64,000 nt of DNA from Cyanobacteria bacterium SZAS-4 (GCA_018266255.1 JAFEAT010000004.1:1-64000), one strand, 5' to 3'; counted from the first letter of the stretch, positions 35,839 to 44,191 are shown. Notes: generated by a model not told the origin, from the letters alone. Numbers and translations: made by a program.

Positions 35839-37404
35839 ATGGTCGTCAGCAAAACTGCCTCAATCCAATCAATCAATCCCGCCAACCGTGAGGTTATTGG
35901 CGAAGTGCCGATCATGGGTGCGACCGAAGTCAAGGATGCCGTAGATAGGGCATGGAAGACATACGAGACATGGCAGCTCGTGCCGTATCACAAGCGTATA
36001 AAAAAAGTTATGGAACTGCGTCGGCTTATCGAAGCGAGTGCAGACGAAATTGCGCAACTAGTCAGCACCGAGGTCGGCAAGCCGATTGTTGAGAGTTATC
36101 TGGCTGAAATGACGGGGCCACTCGACAGCTGTGTGTGGCTAGCTGAGAACATCGAAACACTATTGAAGGACCAAGTCGTTCAAATGTCGAACCCTCTGTT
36201 AGCCACGAAACAGAGCGTCATAACATTTGAACCACTGGGCGTCATCGGCGTTATCGCTCCCTGGAATTATCCGTTTTCGATTCCAGTCATGACGATCTTG
36301 ATGGCTGTCGCTTGCGGAAACACCGTAATTTTAAAGCCTTCTGAAAAATCACCGATGGTGGGAATCAAAATCGGCGAACTATTCGAGAAGGCTGGCTTCC
36401 CCGGCGGGGTGCTGCAAGTTGTTACCGGTGATAGAAGTACCGGTGAGCAGCTCACTAAATGTGATTTATCGCGCATCATTTTCACAGGCTCAGTCGCTGC
36501 CGGCTCGAAAATCATGGCCCAAGCGGCACCAAATATAACACCAGTAAGTTTGGAACTGGGCGGAAAAGATGCCGCCATCGTGCTACCTGATGCTCCCGTG
36601 GACTGGACGGCGAGGGGCTTAGTCTGGGGCGCTTTCACGAACGCCGGTCAAGCCTGTGCATCGATCGAACGTGTGTACATCATCAAGGGCAAAAACACCC
36701 AGAAACTAATCGACAAAATCGTTCATTACGCGTCCACGCTCAAGGTCGGCTCACCACTCGAGCCGACTACTGACGTGGGACCGGTCATTGACGAAGGGCA
36801 GCTGGAAATCATCGAAGCGCACGTAAACCAGGCAAAAGAGATGGGCGCGGAAATCCTTACCGGCGGCAAGCGCAACGATGAACTGGGTGGATTTTTCTAC
36901 CCGCCGACGGTACTCACAAATGTAAATCACACGATGGACATCATGACCAAGGAAAGCTTTGGTCCCGTGATGCCGATCATGGTAGTCGATACTGAAGATG
37001 AAGCTGTAGCAAGAGCGAACGATTGCGATTACGGACTGTGTGCCTCAGTTTGGGCTGGTGGGTTGAATAGAGCGGAAGCCGTGGCGCGAGATTTGCAAGT
37101 CGGAACTGTTCTAATCAACGACTGCCTGGTATCACATGCGATGCCACAAGTTCCCTGGGGCGGACTGAAAAAGAGCGGCTTCGGACGCAGTCACTCCTTA
37201 TTCGGATTGATGGATCTAGTAAACATCAAGCATATTAGCATCGACTCTTCGGGCGGAAGTCACCGAATCTGGTGGTACCCATACGGACCAACCAGAGTCA
37301 AGACTGCACGTGGCGGACTAAAATTCCTGCACGGAACTTTCCCTTTGGGCAAGATAAAAGGGCTGTTCATCTTCATCTTCAACCTGTTTCGCAAGGCGAA
37401 ATAG
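35839..37404 (+). CDS. NAD(P)-dependent aldehyde dehydrogenase
   Basis: The product has 521 residues. ALDH-superfamily signatures are complete: APWNYPFSIP, FTGSVAAGSKI (cofactor loop), general base Glu in LELGGKD, catalytic Cys in NAGQACASIE and ESFGPVMP. It oxidises an aldehyde to the acid; substrate unknown. The C-terminal 60 residues are basic and hydrophobic (KGLFIFIFNLFRKAK), suggesting a membrane-associated tail like fatty-aldehyde dehydrogenases. That points to long-chain aldehydes, as an inference. Confidence 0.92.
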   Translation: MVVSKTASIQSINPANREVIGEVPIMGATEVKDAVDRAWKTYETWQLVPYHKRIKKVMELRRLIEASADEIAQLVSTEVGKPIVESYLAEMTGPLDSCVWLAENIETLLKDQVVQMSNPLLATKQSVITFEPLGVIGVIAPWNYPFSIPVMTILMAVACGNTVILKPSEKSPMVGIKIGELFEKAGFPGGVLQVVTGDRSTGEQLTKCDLSRIIFTGSVAAGSKIMAQAAPNITPVSLELGGKDAAIVLPDAPVDWTARGLVWGAFTNAGQACASIERVYIIKGKNTQKLIDKIVHYASTLKVGSPLEPTTDVGPVIDEGQLEIIEAHVNQAKEMGAEILTGGKRNDELGGFFYPPTVLTNVNHTMDIMTKESFGPVMPIMVVDTEDEAVARANDCDYGLCASVWAGGLNRAEAVARDLQVGTVLINDCLVSHAMPQVPWGGLKKSGFGRSHSLFGLMDLVNIKHISIDSSGGSHRIWWYPYGPTRVKTARGGLKFLHGTFPLGKIKGLFIFIFNLFRKAK

Positions 37405-37458
37405 CCGAACCACGACCAGACCTATTATTTACTGATTCTCCAAGACTAACTGTTGGTG

Positions 37459-38634
37459 CTAAGCAATCGCTGTAGGTGCTTCTGAATTTACGCTTCGCTT
37501 CAGCGTATTCAAAATCGTGACGAGCAACTCTGCCGCTTTCGTACACTCATCCATAGTGTTGAACGAACTGGCAGAAATGCGGATGGACCCTTTAGCTTGT
37601 TCGTTAGACAAACCCAGTGCTTTCAAAACCGACGAAGGCTCGATTATTCCTTGATGACATGCAGATCCGCTGGAAACACAGAGCCCCTTCAAATCGGCTC
37701 TCATCACTATGCTTTCGCCTTCCAATCCAGGCAAAATAAAGCTGATGTGACCAGGCAAGCGCTGCGTCAAAAGAGATGCACCAGTGAAAATCAATCCATC
37801 TACTTGCGAGAGATGTTGCTTGAAAATCTTTGACATACTCAATAGCTTTTCACGATTTTGAGCCAACTCAGCTTGCGCTAGTTCAGCCGCTCTGCCGATA
37901 GCAACTATGTTTGAAAGCCCTTCGGTGCCTGGCACCAATCCCATTTCCTGCCCGCCACCAAAAATAATTGGCATGATATTTTGCAACTTACGTACATACA
38001 AAATGCCAACACCTTTAGGTGCGTGAAACTTATGACCGGAAAGCGCCAACGAGCTGATGGGCACAGCCTTCAGGTCGATAGCGATTTTACCTGCAACCTG
38101 CACCGCGTCGGTGTGGAAAAAGATGTTTCGCTCTTTTGCAAAATTGGCGATGCCCGGAATATCTTGAACCGTTCCGATTTCATTATTCGCCCACATCGTC
38201 GAGATAATGCTTGTCTCGCTTGTGGTGTGCTTCTCAACGTCTTTGAGCGACACAAATCCCTCACGATTGACCGGCAGATAAGTTACCTTCCAACCAAGAT
38301 TCTCCAGATACTGACATGGTCCAGCGACAGACGGATGCTCGATGCGAGTGGTTATCAGATGGCGACCGCGGTCGTTAGCCTCGGCAAAGCGAGCGCGGCC
38401 GAGCAATGCGCAGTTATTGCTCAGCGTGCCACAAGAACTGAAGTATATTTCATCGTCATCACAATTCAGCAGTGCCGCAACCTTGCTTCGCGCCGCCACG
38501 AGAGCCTCTTTCGAATCCCTGCCAAGCGCGTGGATTGACGAAGGATTGCCCCATGAACGTGACATGTAAGGAAGCATCGCGTCGATTACTTCCTGTCGAA
38601 CCTGAGTGGTGGCGCTGTTGTCTAGATAAATCAT
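37459..38634 (-). CDS. Cysteine desulfurase (NifS/IscS family)
   Basis: A PLP enzyme that takes sulfur from L-cysteine as an enzyme persulfide for Fe-S clusters and tRNA thiolation. Motifs are the N-terminal YLDNSATT, HTDAVQVAGK, the PLP lysine in SGHKFHAPKG, and the sulfur-accepting Cys in SSGSACHQG. ATG 38634 (MIYLDNS) gives the family start and 391 residues; the frame continues nine codons upstream. No iscU/sufU scaffold is next to it. It is divergent from the ABC permease. Confidence 0.93.
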   Translation of the reverse strand: MIYLDNSATTQVRQEVIDAMLPYMSRSWGNPSSIHALGRDSKEALVAARSKVAALLNCDDDEIYFSSCGTLSNNCALLGRARFAEANDRGRHLITTRIEHPSVAGPCQYLENLGWKVTYLPVNREGFVSLKDVEKHTTSETSIISTMWANNEIGTVQDIPGIANFAKERNIFFHTDAVQVAGKIAIDLKAVPISSLALSGHKFHAPKGVGILYVRKLQNIMPIIFGGGQEMGLVPGTEGLSNIVAIGRAAELAQAELAQNREKLLSMSKIFKQHLSQVDGLIFTGASLLTQRLPGHISFILPGLEGESIVMRADLKGLCVSSGSACHQGIIEPSSVLKALGLSNEQAKGSIRISASSFNTMDECTKAAELLVTILNTLKRSVNSEAPTAIA

Positions 38635-38720
38635 AATAGTGTTCCGCTCTGAAGCTAGCATCCTAACACGACACCGATTTCAGTGCTATTTTAGGTTGCA
38701 GAACGCTTCCGAGGCGCAGT

Positions 38721-39725
38721 TTGACTTCGACTTTCTTCCGATTCCTGATTCTAGCCGTTGTGCTGGCATTCGCCATCATCGTCAACGTGTGCGTGGGAGA
38801 TGTTTGCCTGACTCCAGCACAAGCTCTGCATGAGATCTGCGGGAGCGGTGCGCAATCGGGCGCACTGCATGAAGTGTTGTGGCAAATTCGACTGCCGAGA
38901 ATTTTTGTGGCGATGGTTGTCGGCACAGCTCTTGCAGTGTCTGGATATGTCTTGCAGGCGCTCTCTAGAAACTCCCTGGCGGACCCTTATTTGACTGGAG
39001 TTTCCAGTGGCGCGGGGTTGGCTGTAGCAGTAGCGATGATTTGCAACGCCAGTTTCTCTGTCATTCCTGCGGCAGCATTCGGCGGTGGATTGGCGGCCAG
39101 CTTGCTTGTAGCTTCGATGGCACGTGGACCTGCGGGACTCTCAGTCGGACGCCTTCTCTTATCTGGCGTCGGGCTATCAGCAATTTGCAGTGCATTTATC
39201 ACGATGATACTCATCCACGCATCGAGCGTCGCTCAAGGTCAGGGGCTGTTTTTCTGGCTCGCAGGGGGCATCGCCGGCCGAACCTGGACAGAAGTCATCC
39301 CAGCATGTGGATACACCGTCGCAGGAATTATTATCGCGCTGGCAATGAGCAAACAAATCAGGCTGCTCTCACTGGGCGCTCAATCGGCTCAAGCACTGGG
39401 TTTGGACGTAGCTCGCACACAGTGGATCCTTCTTGCCTCCGCAGTTTTGATGTGCGGAGCAGCAGTTTCTATAAGTGGATTAGTTGGATTTGTCGGACTG
39501 ATTGCACCGCATCTGGCTCGCCGCCTCTATGGACGCGATGAGCGCATGCAAATGCTTTGTGCTGGAATGCTCGGTATGACTCTTGTTTTGATCAGCGATC
39601 TAGCAGCACGCACATTAGGTCAAGGGCAAGAACTTCCGCTCGGCACGCTGCTATCGCTCGTCGGTGGACCATTTTTTCTCTGGCTGATTAGTAGCAAACA
39701 CGGTCGAGAGGTGTTGCAAAACTAA
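38721..39725 (+). CDS. FecCD/BtuC-family ABC transporter permease
   Basis: The product has 334 residues with about ten membrane helices. FecCD signatures are LPRIFVAMVVGTALAVSGY, NSLADPYLTGVSSGAGL, GLVGFVGLIAPHLARRL and ELPLGTLLSLVGGP. It forms the channel of an importer for iron-siderophore, heme or cobalamin. TTG 38721 has GAGG 8 nt upstream. The ATPase gene overlaps its stop by one base. No substrate-binding protein gene and no cobalamin riboswitch were found nearby, so the substrate is open. Confidence 0.92.
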   Translation: MTSTFFRFLILAVVLAFAIIVNVCVGDVCLTPAQALHEICGSGAQSGALHEVLWQIRLPRIFVAMVVGTALAVSGYVLQALSRNSLADPYLTGVSSGAGLAVAVAMICNASFSVIPAAAFGGGLAASLLVASMARGPAGLSVGRLLLSGVGLSAICSAFITMILIHASSVAQGQGLFFWLAGGIAGRTWTEVIPACGYTVAGIIIALAMSKQIRLLSLGAQSAQALGLDVARTQWILLASAVLMCGAAVSISGLVGFVGLIAPHLARRLYGRDERMQMLCAGMLGMTLVLISDLAARTLGQGQELPLGTLLSLVGGPFFLWLISSKHGREVLQN

Positions 39726-40585
39726 TGTCAGATGCGACAACAATAATGGAAGCGTTGAATCTAAGTGTCGGCTTCGAGAAACGCACAGTGCTCGAGAACG
39801 TGTCTGTACAGCTGACTCAGAGCCAAGTGATCGCCATTGCTGGTCCCAATGGTGCCGGAAAATCCACCCTGATCAAAACAATGGCTCGACAAATCAAACC
39901 AATTTCTGGTTCGGTAAAATTGAACACCACTGACATCTGGTCTATTCGCACTCAAGAGTTTGCCGGCAAAGTAGCGTATGTGCCGCAAGACATCGAGTCT
40001 TCGACTGAACTGACGGTCGAGCAGATGGTAATGCTCGGTCGCAATCCGCACCAGAAGTGGTGGCAGTGGTATGGCGACAGCGCCGACACCGATGCGGTCA
40101 AAAAAGCTCTCACCAATACAGAGATGGAAAGGCTCAAGGACAAACCAATTTGCCAACTGTCTGGCGGTGAGCGGCAACGCGCCGCCCTGGCTACTGCGCT
40201 CGCTCAAGAGCCGCAGTTCATGCTGCTAGATGAACCGACCTCACACCTCGACTTCAAGCACCAGAACGAACTGCTCGCATTGCTAAAACGGCTACGCGCT
40301 GATGGACTGGGAATCATGATTGTTTTACACGATTTGAACGTGATCGCACGCGTAGCAGACAGTGTCATCTTGATCGAGCACTCGCAGAACGAACCTTCGC
40401 ACAACGGCGAAAGCAGCAGCAGGAGCACCAATGGCAGCAGTAGCAGAGTGGCAGCCACAGGCACAGTTGAGCAAGCGCTCAGCATCGAAAACCTGAAGCG
40501 AGTATTCGATGTAAACGTGACGGCATTCAATGATCCACTTACTGGTGAAGTGGTGTACAACCCGTTCTCGCTACAAAAGAATTAG
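39725..40585 (+). CDS. ABC transporter ATP-binding protein (FepC/BtuD type)
   Basis: The product has 286 residues. Walker A GPNGAGKST, signature LSGGERQR, Walker B FMLLDEPT and the H-loop in VLHDLN are intact. It powers the permease it is coupled to (TAATG overlap). A low-complexity Ser/Asn/Gly insertion of about 25 residues (around 222-245) replaces the normally compact C-terminal turn. The stop at 40583-40585 directly abuts the stop of the convergent next gene with no base between. Confidence 0.93.
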   Translation: MSDATTIMEALNLSVGFEKRTVLENVSVQLTQSQVIAIAGPNGAGKSTLIKTMARQIKPISGSVKLNTTDIWSIRTQEFAGKVAYVPQDIESSTELTVEQMVMLGRNPHQKWWQWYGDSADTDAVKKALTNTEMERLKDKPICQLSGGERQRAALATALAQEPQFMLLDEPTSHLDFKHQNELLALLKRLRADGLGIMIVLHDLNVIARVADSVILIEHSQNEPSHNGESSSRSTNGSSSRVAATGTVEQALSIENLKRVFDVNVTAFNDPLTGEVVYNPFSLQKN

Positions 40586-41497
40586 CTAGATAGAGATGCG
40601 GAAACTGCCGTGGTGTCCGATCGGAATACGCATGGTGATTCCTGCACGTTGGTTGCCGAAGCACGGTCCGCCACCGTCGTTCCAACCGCCGTCGTTCCAG
40701 CCACCGTTATTCCAGCCGCCGTTGTTCCAGCCGCCATGGCGTCGGCCGCTATTCCAGCCGCCATTGCCAAAACACCCATCATCGCCGCCGGTGTAATAAG
40801 GCATTGGTCTTTCTCGTTCACGACCATTTGCCATGCGGCAATTCTCGTTATACATCTGAATTCGAATAGCTTGATCGCAATCTCTTTGCTGCTGGAATTG
40901 ATGGTACTGGTTTATGTACTGCTCTTGTCCATAAGTCTGATCCATCTGGCGCTGACGAGCAATTTCCACTCGTCTTTCCATCATCTGCTGCTGAGCGAAC
41001 TCACGCTGCCGTTCCGCATCGATACGCGCTTGCATCTGCGCCTGGAAGTCGTCGCTTCGGCGTTGCCGGTCATCGTAGAACCCAGAGCCCTGGTTGTCTC
41101 GAAGCCTACCCACATTCGGGTCAAAACTACGGAAATCCATCTGTGGGTCTTTGCGATAGTCAGCGCCATCAATCGACGATTGCTGGAAGTAGGCGTTTTT
41201 GCAGTGAACGTTGTTGATGATGATTGTGCCGTCAGCCCTTACTTCCCTGGTGGTGAAGGTCTGCGGATAATCGGCCTCGCTCGGACGAGGTCTACCGGGC
41301 ATTCTGTCGCCCTGGAAAGCATCATGCTGGTCGTCGCCATTTTGAAAATTCTGCTGTCGTCCACTGCCATCGTATATATAACGATCGGAGTTGTTCTGCC
41401 CCTGGTTACCAGGAAGTTGTGACTGGTCGCCCGCCCAACGATACAAATCGTCGCCGCCATTGTTGGGATTGCTGCTAAATCTTGGACCGTCGGACAT
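40586..41497 (-). CDS. Low-complexity Asn/Gln/Gly-rich protein with GGWNN repeats
   Basis: The product has 303 residues. The N-terminal half is Asn/Gln/Asp-rich, the middle (about 150-225) is a charged Arg/Gln/Glu coiled-coil-like helix, and near the C-terminus five GGWN-type pentapeptides stand in tandem (about 255-280), followed by a well-conserved-looking strand end (GITMRIPIGHHGSFRISI). No signal peptide. ATG 41497 has AGGAG 7 nt upstream, and a TTGACA promoter lies behind it. Not a family I recognise; it may be an assembly or matrix protein. Confidence 0.7.
   Translation of the reverse strand: MSDGPRFSSNPNNGGDDLYRWAGDQSQLPGNQGQNNSDRYIYDGSGRQQNFQNGDDQHDAFQGDRMPGRPRPSEADYPQTFTTREVRADGTIIINNVHCKNAYFQQSSIDGADYRKDPQMDFRSFDPNVGRLRDNQGSGFYDDRQRRSDDFQAQMQARIDAERQREFAQQQMMERRVEIARQRQMDQTYGQEQYINQYHQFQQQRDCDQAIRIQMYNENCRMANGRERERPMPYYTGGDDGCFGNGGWNSGRRHGGWNNGGWNNGGWNDGGWNDGGGPCFGNQRAGITMRIPIGHHGSFRISI
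40671..40735. repeat. 15-bp tandem repeat encoding GGWNN/GGWND units
   Basis: Four to five copies of a 15-bp unit (consensus CCGCCGTTGTTCCAG on the plus strand) lie in the 3' part of the minus-strand gene at 40586-41497. Each unit encodes one pentapeptide. Copy-number change in steps of 15 bp would keep the frame. Confidence 0.8.
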
Positions 41498-41547
41498 GGG
41501 GCACTCCTTAGATATGACGCGCGGGCTGAAGGTTACGCTTGCTTATA

Positions 41548-41576
41548 TACATATTCCTGAATAATTGGACTGTCAA
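41548..41576 (-). promoter_or_regulatory. Probable promoter of the GGWNN-repeat gene
   Basis: On the minus strand a perfect -35 TTGACA (complement of 41571-41576) is followed by a 17-bp spacer and TATGTA (complement of 41548-41553). The -10 is weak, but -35 and spacing are ideal. The rest of the 321-nt divergent region (41498-41818) shows nothing else clear. Confidence 0.5.
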
Positions 41577-41818
41577 TGGGAGAAGCCCCACCTTAAACCT
41601 TGAAACCCTGAACTGGATGGCTTCTTACTTTAGGCCGGTTGAGCTACACAAAGCGTATGACTCATAATCTTTATGCCCATTGCCGCTCCAACTGAAGCGA
41701 GAGTGAGACGACCACAGAGCTAACTATACGCAGACCGTGTGAGCATCTAGTGACACTTTGGATTAAATAGGTTCTAAACATGCTTTGATACTGGCTCACT
41801 CTTCGCCGAAATCAACAA

Positions 41819-43180
41819 ATGAAACCACCTGAATTACGTATGTTCGTCCGAAATAAAATAAACGCAACCGCCTTACTGCTTGTTGTTTTTTCGCTCAGTT
41901 GCGGCATTCCAGCGAGCGCCCTCGATGATCCAGACGAAGGCTTTCACAGCTTGAGCGATCGATACATCCAGACAGCTCGCGCCCTCAGGCAGGAAGGGCT
42001 CCCCATGCTTGCCTACAATTTAGAGTTTCGAGCCAATGCAGACCTTGGTCACCCAGCCAACGACGAACGAACGGCCTGGATGCGGACATCAGTCGAGAGC
42101 ACTCGAAAAAATATAGAAGAATTTCTCACAGTGTATCCGCAGCTATCGGCGGAGAATCAACGACAACTCGCAAACCAAACGCTGGAGCTAAGCTGCAAAC
42201 TTATGACCGGGCGATCACTGGGCACCCTCAAAAAACACTACTATGGTCGGCATGAAGAATACTTCCCACCGCCGCCGGCGCTGCAAGACCCAGACCTCGG
42301 AAACAGGCTGATTACATGTGTTCTTGATTCTGCTGAAAAAAATCAATACCCGTCGTCGGTGCAGATGGTGAGTGATTTCAAAACTGCTTCAGAAATTCCA
42401 CAGTTGAATTCAGCCAATAAAGCCAGGATCTTGAAAGTAGGCGATTTGTTAGTACCGTCCAAACTTCCTTCAGTGGAGCCCCTGTTAACAGACATAGAAA
42501 GCCGGGTTCCGAAGGAATGGCCACTTTCGAAAGAGCACTATCAACGACCGATACCGTGGAAAAAATTCCAGCTATCCTGGTACAAATATCTACCGAAACA
42601 AACAAGCAAAACGCCTCCAGCAGAGCGAAGGGGCGCGATGCCGACATACATCAACATCTACGTTTTGCCGACAGAAGATACTGCACAAATTCGAAAAGAC
42701 TTGGTTGCATTGCTGCCTATTTATCTGGCCCTCCCCGAATCAGAACAGCATGATATCTGCGGACGCATTGGTTCGATTATGCACAGACTGCTACACACAA
42801 ACTTGAACGTTGAAGCCGACAATTTCTACTGGAAATTTTTGCCCACGGTGAAAGTCGGCTGGCTCAATCTAACTATTTCCGATTCTGCCGAGATCTTTTC
42901 CTCGTGGGATTATTACTACAACTGCTATGACTTAGAAAAAGCGAAAGCGATTATGACTAAAAACATTGCTTTTGAGAACGTCACCAGCTTTCGAGACCAG
43001 CAAAAATACAAAATCCTAGGAGATATTTACAATATGCTCCATCAAAAGACCGAAGCTAAAGAACAGTATTTAATCGCTCAGAAAATAAATGAAGAAAGCT
43101 TTGCACAAAATCCAGGCGAGCTTATCTATTACAAGACAAACGATGACGAGATCGAATTGCGCCTCAAGCATTTGCATTAA
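41819..43180 (+). CDS. Secreted protein of unknown function
   Basis: The product has 453 residues. A signal peptide (ATALLLVVFSLSCGIPASA, cleavage near residue 35) is followed by a largely alpha-helical mature protein. Its last 90 residues have a TPR-like look (KILGDIYNMLHQKTEAKEQYLIAQKINEE). The start is ATG 41819; ATG eight codons in is an alternative. No enzyme motif recognised. It stands alone between two divergent or unrelated units, upstream of the tRNA array. Confidence 0.72.
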   Translation: MKPPELRMFVRNKINATALLLVVFSLSCGIPASALDDPDEGFHSLSDRYIQTARALRQEGLPMLAYNLEFRANADLGHPANDERTAWMRTSVESTRKNIEEFLTVYPQLSAENQRQLANQTLELSCKLMTGRSLGTLKKHYYGRHEEYFPPPPALQDPDLGNRLITCVLDSAEKNQYPSSVQMVSDFKTASEIPQLNSANKARILKVGDLLVPSKLPSVEPLLTDIESRVPKEWPLSKEHYQRPIPWKKFQLSWYKYLPKQTSKTPPAERRGAMPTYINIYVLPTEDTAQIRKDLVALLPIYLALPESEQHDICGRIGSIMHRLLHTNLNVEADNFYWKFLPTVKVGWLNLTISDSAEIFSSWDYYYNCYDLEKAKAIMTKNIAFENVTSFRDQQKYKILGDIYNMLHQKTEAKEQYLIAQKINEESFAQNPGELIYYKTNDDEIELRLKHLH

Positions 43181-43295
43181 GCAGTCAGAGTGCAATCTAG
43201 GATGCAGTGCGCGTAACGCCATGATCTTTCGGCATTGAGCGAGTTTACAATTTTAGAGAACTAGTAAAAACAACTGCACCACTTTTGCATTTTTA

Positions 43296-43304
43296 TGCTA
43301 TAGT
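43296..43304 (+). promoter_or_regulatory. Extended -10 promoter candidate before the tRNA array
   Basis: TGCTATAGT is an extended -10 element (TGn plus TATAGT, five of six). No good -35 stands at the expected distance. It points towards the tRNA array 460 nt downstream. It is the only promoter-like sequence I could find in the 586-nt gap (43181-43766). Confidence 0.4.
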
Positions 43305-43441
43305 CAGAGAAAGTTTCGTTACGGGAAATTAGATCGTGAACCGCGTCCTCCAGCATCAAAGCCAGAGCCTCAGCCAATTTAGTTGGTTGCTCGCTGCGCT
43401 ATTGAATGTTACTGCTGGAAAAAATCAAAAGGTTTACGACC

Positions 43442-43699
43442 ATGTCTCGCTATCACTACAACAAATTTCATCGCTCCAATAATACTGGTTGCCCATCGGG
43501 AATCGGTTCACAGGTGCAGCGTTTCAGCATTGCTTTGGCGCGAGGGGCCCCCTCTCATCAGCCGCGCATGATGCATTTTAGCGCCGGTGGATTAATTCAC
43601 CAGCGCAGCCAAATTGAGCGGTGCAAAGCTCGTGCCTTGATTCATCAACGGCTGCAGAATCCTCTCATTATGCGCTTTACGTTGCTGCAGTGGTGTTAA
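43442..43699 (+). CDS. Doubtful small basic ORF in the gap before the tRNA array
   Basis: The frame encodes 85 residues from ATG 43442 with AAGG about 9 nt upstream. The product is basic, His/Arg/Gln-rich and has no known motif. An alternative short frame (GTG 43336 to stop 43482) overlaps it. It may simply be non-coding leader of the tRNA transcript. Listed because the gap otherwise holds nothing apart from a promoter candidate. Confidence 0.22.
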   Translation: MSRYHYNKFHRSNNTGCPSGIGSQVQRFSIALARGAPSHQPRMMHFSAGGLIHQRSQIERCKARALIHQRLQNPLIMRFTLLQWC

Positions 43700-43766
43700 T
43701 CACAAACCCATTGAAGCGCACCAAATAAAAATTCGTGCTGCACCACATGCAGTACCATCACCGTAT

Positions 43767-43837
43767 TGGCCTTTCGTCTAATGGTAGGACCTCACCCTTT
43801 GAAGGTGAAGATCTTGGTTCGAATCCAAGGTGGCCAG
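43767..43837 (+). tRNA. tRNA-Gln (UUG)
   Basis: Cloverleaf: acceptor TGGCCTT with GTGGCCA (one mismatch and a G-U at the base), D-arm GTC/GAC, anticodon stem TCACC/GGTGA with loop CTTTGAA (anticodon TTG), T-arm CTTGG-TTCGAAT-CCAAG, discriminator G. U1-A72 and G73 agree with glutamine identity. CCA is not encoded. First of six tRNAs in a tight plus-strand array. Confidence 0.92.
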
Positions 43838-43841
43838 AATC

Positions 43842-43914
43842 GTGCATGTCGTCTAGTGGACTAGGATGCCTGGTTGTGATTCAGGCGACACGAGTTCGAA
43901 TCTCGTCATGCACT
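43842..43914 (+). tRNA. tRNA-His (GUG), lacking encoded G-1:C73
   Basis: Acceptor GTGCATG with CATGCAC is a perfect 7-bp stem; anticodon stem CCTGG/TCAGG with loop TTGTGAT (anticodon GTG); T-arm ACGAG-TTCGAAT-CTCGT. If the 7-bp acceptor is aligned conventionally (T8 conserved), the base before it is C and position 73 is T. The usual histidine identity pair G-1:C73 is therefore missing from the gene. Four nucleotides separate it from tRNA-Gln. Confidence 0.88.
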
Positions 43915-43918
43915 CCAC

Positions 43919-43995
43919 GCCCGGTTAGGAGAATTGGCAAATCCGCCTGACTTAGAATCAGGACTTTCTCGGTTCAAGTCCGAGACTGGGCACCA
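43919..43995 (+). tRNA. tRNA with UAG anticodon (Leu), short variable loop
   Basis: Acceptor GCCCGGT with ACTGGGC, anticodon stem CCTGA/TCAGG with loop CTTAGAA (anticodon TAG, reading CUA), T-arm CTCGG-TTCAAGT-CCGAG, A73 and an encoded CCA. Total 77 nt. The variable loop is only five bases (ACTTT), so this is a class I shape, whereas bacterial leucine tRNAs have a long variable arm. The D-arm (AATTGGCA loop) does look leucine-like. The only member of the array with a genomic CCA. Confidence 0.85.
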
Positions 43996-43996
43996 T

Positions 43997-44067
43997 GCGC
44001 AAGTCGGTTAACGGCAAACCAGCGGGCTCCAAACTCGCGACTCGTGGTTCAAATCCACGCTTGCGCG
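43997..44067 (+). tRNA. tRNA-Trp (CCA)
   Basis: Acceptor GCGCAAG with CTTGCGC, D-stem GGT/ACC, anticodon stem GCGGG/CTCGC with loop CTCCAAA (anticodon CCA), T-arm CGTGG-TTCAAAT-CCACG and discriminator G73, which is the tryptophan identity base. 71 nt, CCA not encoded. It begins one base after the CCA end of the leucine tRNA. Confidence 0.92.
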
Positions 44068-44078
44068 GATCTTTAAAA

Positions 44079-44103
44079 CGTCGGCACAAGCAATTGGCCG
44101 ACG
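44079..44103 (+). other. Spacer hairpin between tRNA-Trp and tRNA-Ser
   Basis: CGTCGGC (44079-44085) and GCCGACG (44097-44103) form a perfect 7-bp stem with an 11-nt loop in the 40-nt spacer. It may be a processing signal or the remnant of a decayed tRNA. Confidence 0.45.
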
Positions 44104-44107
44104 CGAT

Positions 44108-44188
44108 GGAGATGAGGCGATAGGAAGCAAGCTCTTTGCTAAAGAGTCGCCGTAAAACCGGCAGCAGGTTCGAATCCTGTCATCTCCG
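44108..44188 (+). tRNA. tRNA-Ser (GCU)
   Basis: Acceptor GGAGATG with CATCTCC; anticodon stem GCTCT/AGAGT with loop TTGCTAA (anticodon GCT); a long class II variable arm GCCG-TAAAA-CCGGC; T-arm GCAGG-TTCGAAT-CCTGT; G73 as expected for serine. 81 nt, CCA not encoded. The D-arm is poorly paired. Confidence 0.9.
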
Positions 44189-44191
44189 TAT

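Noticed and set aside
38635..38720. Possible cobalamin riboswitch upstream of the FecCD-type permease
   Set aside because: The gap is under 90 nt, contains the divergent gene's leader and shows no B12-box-like sequence.
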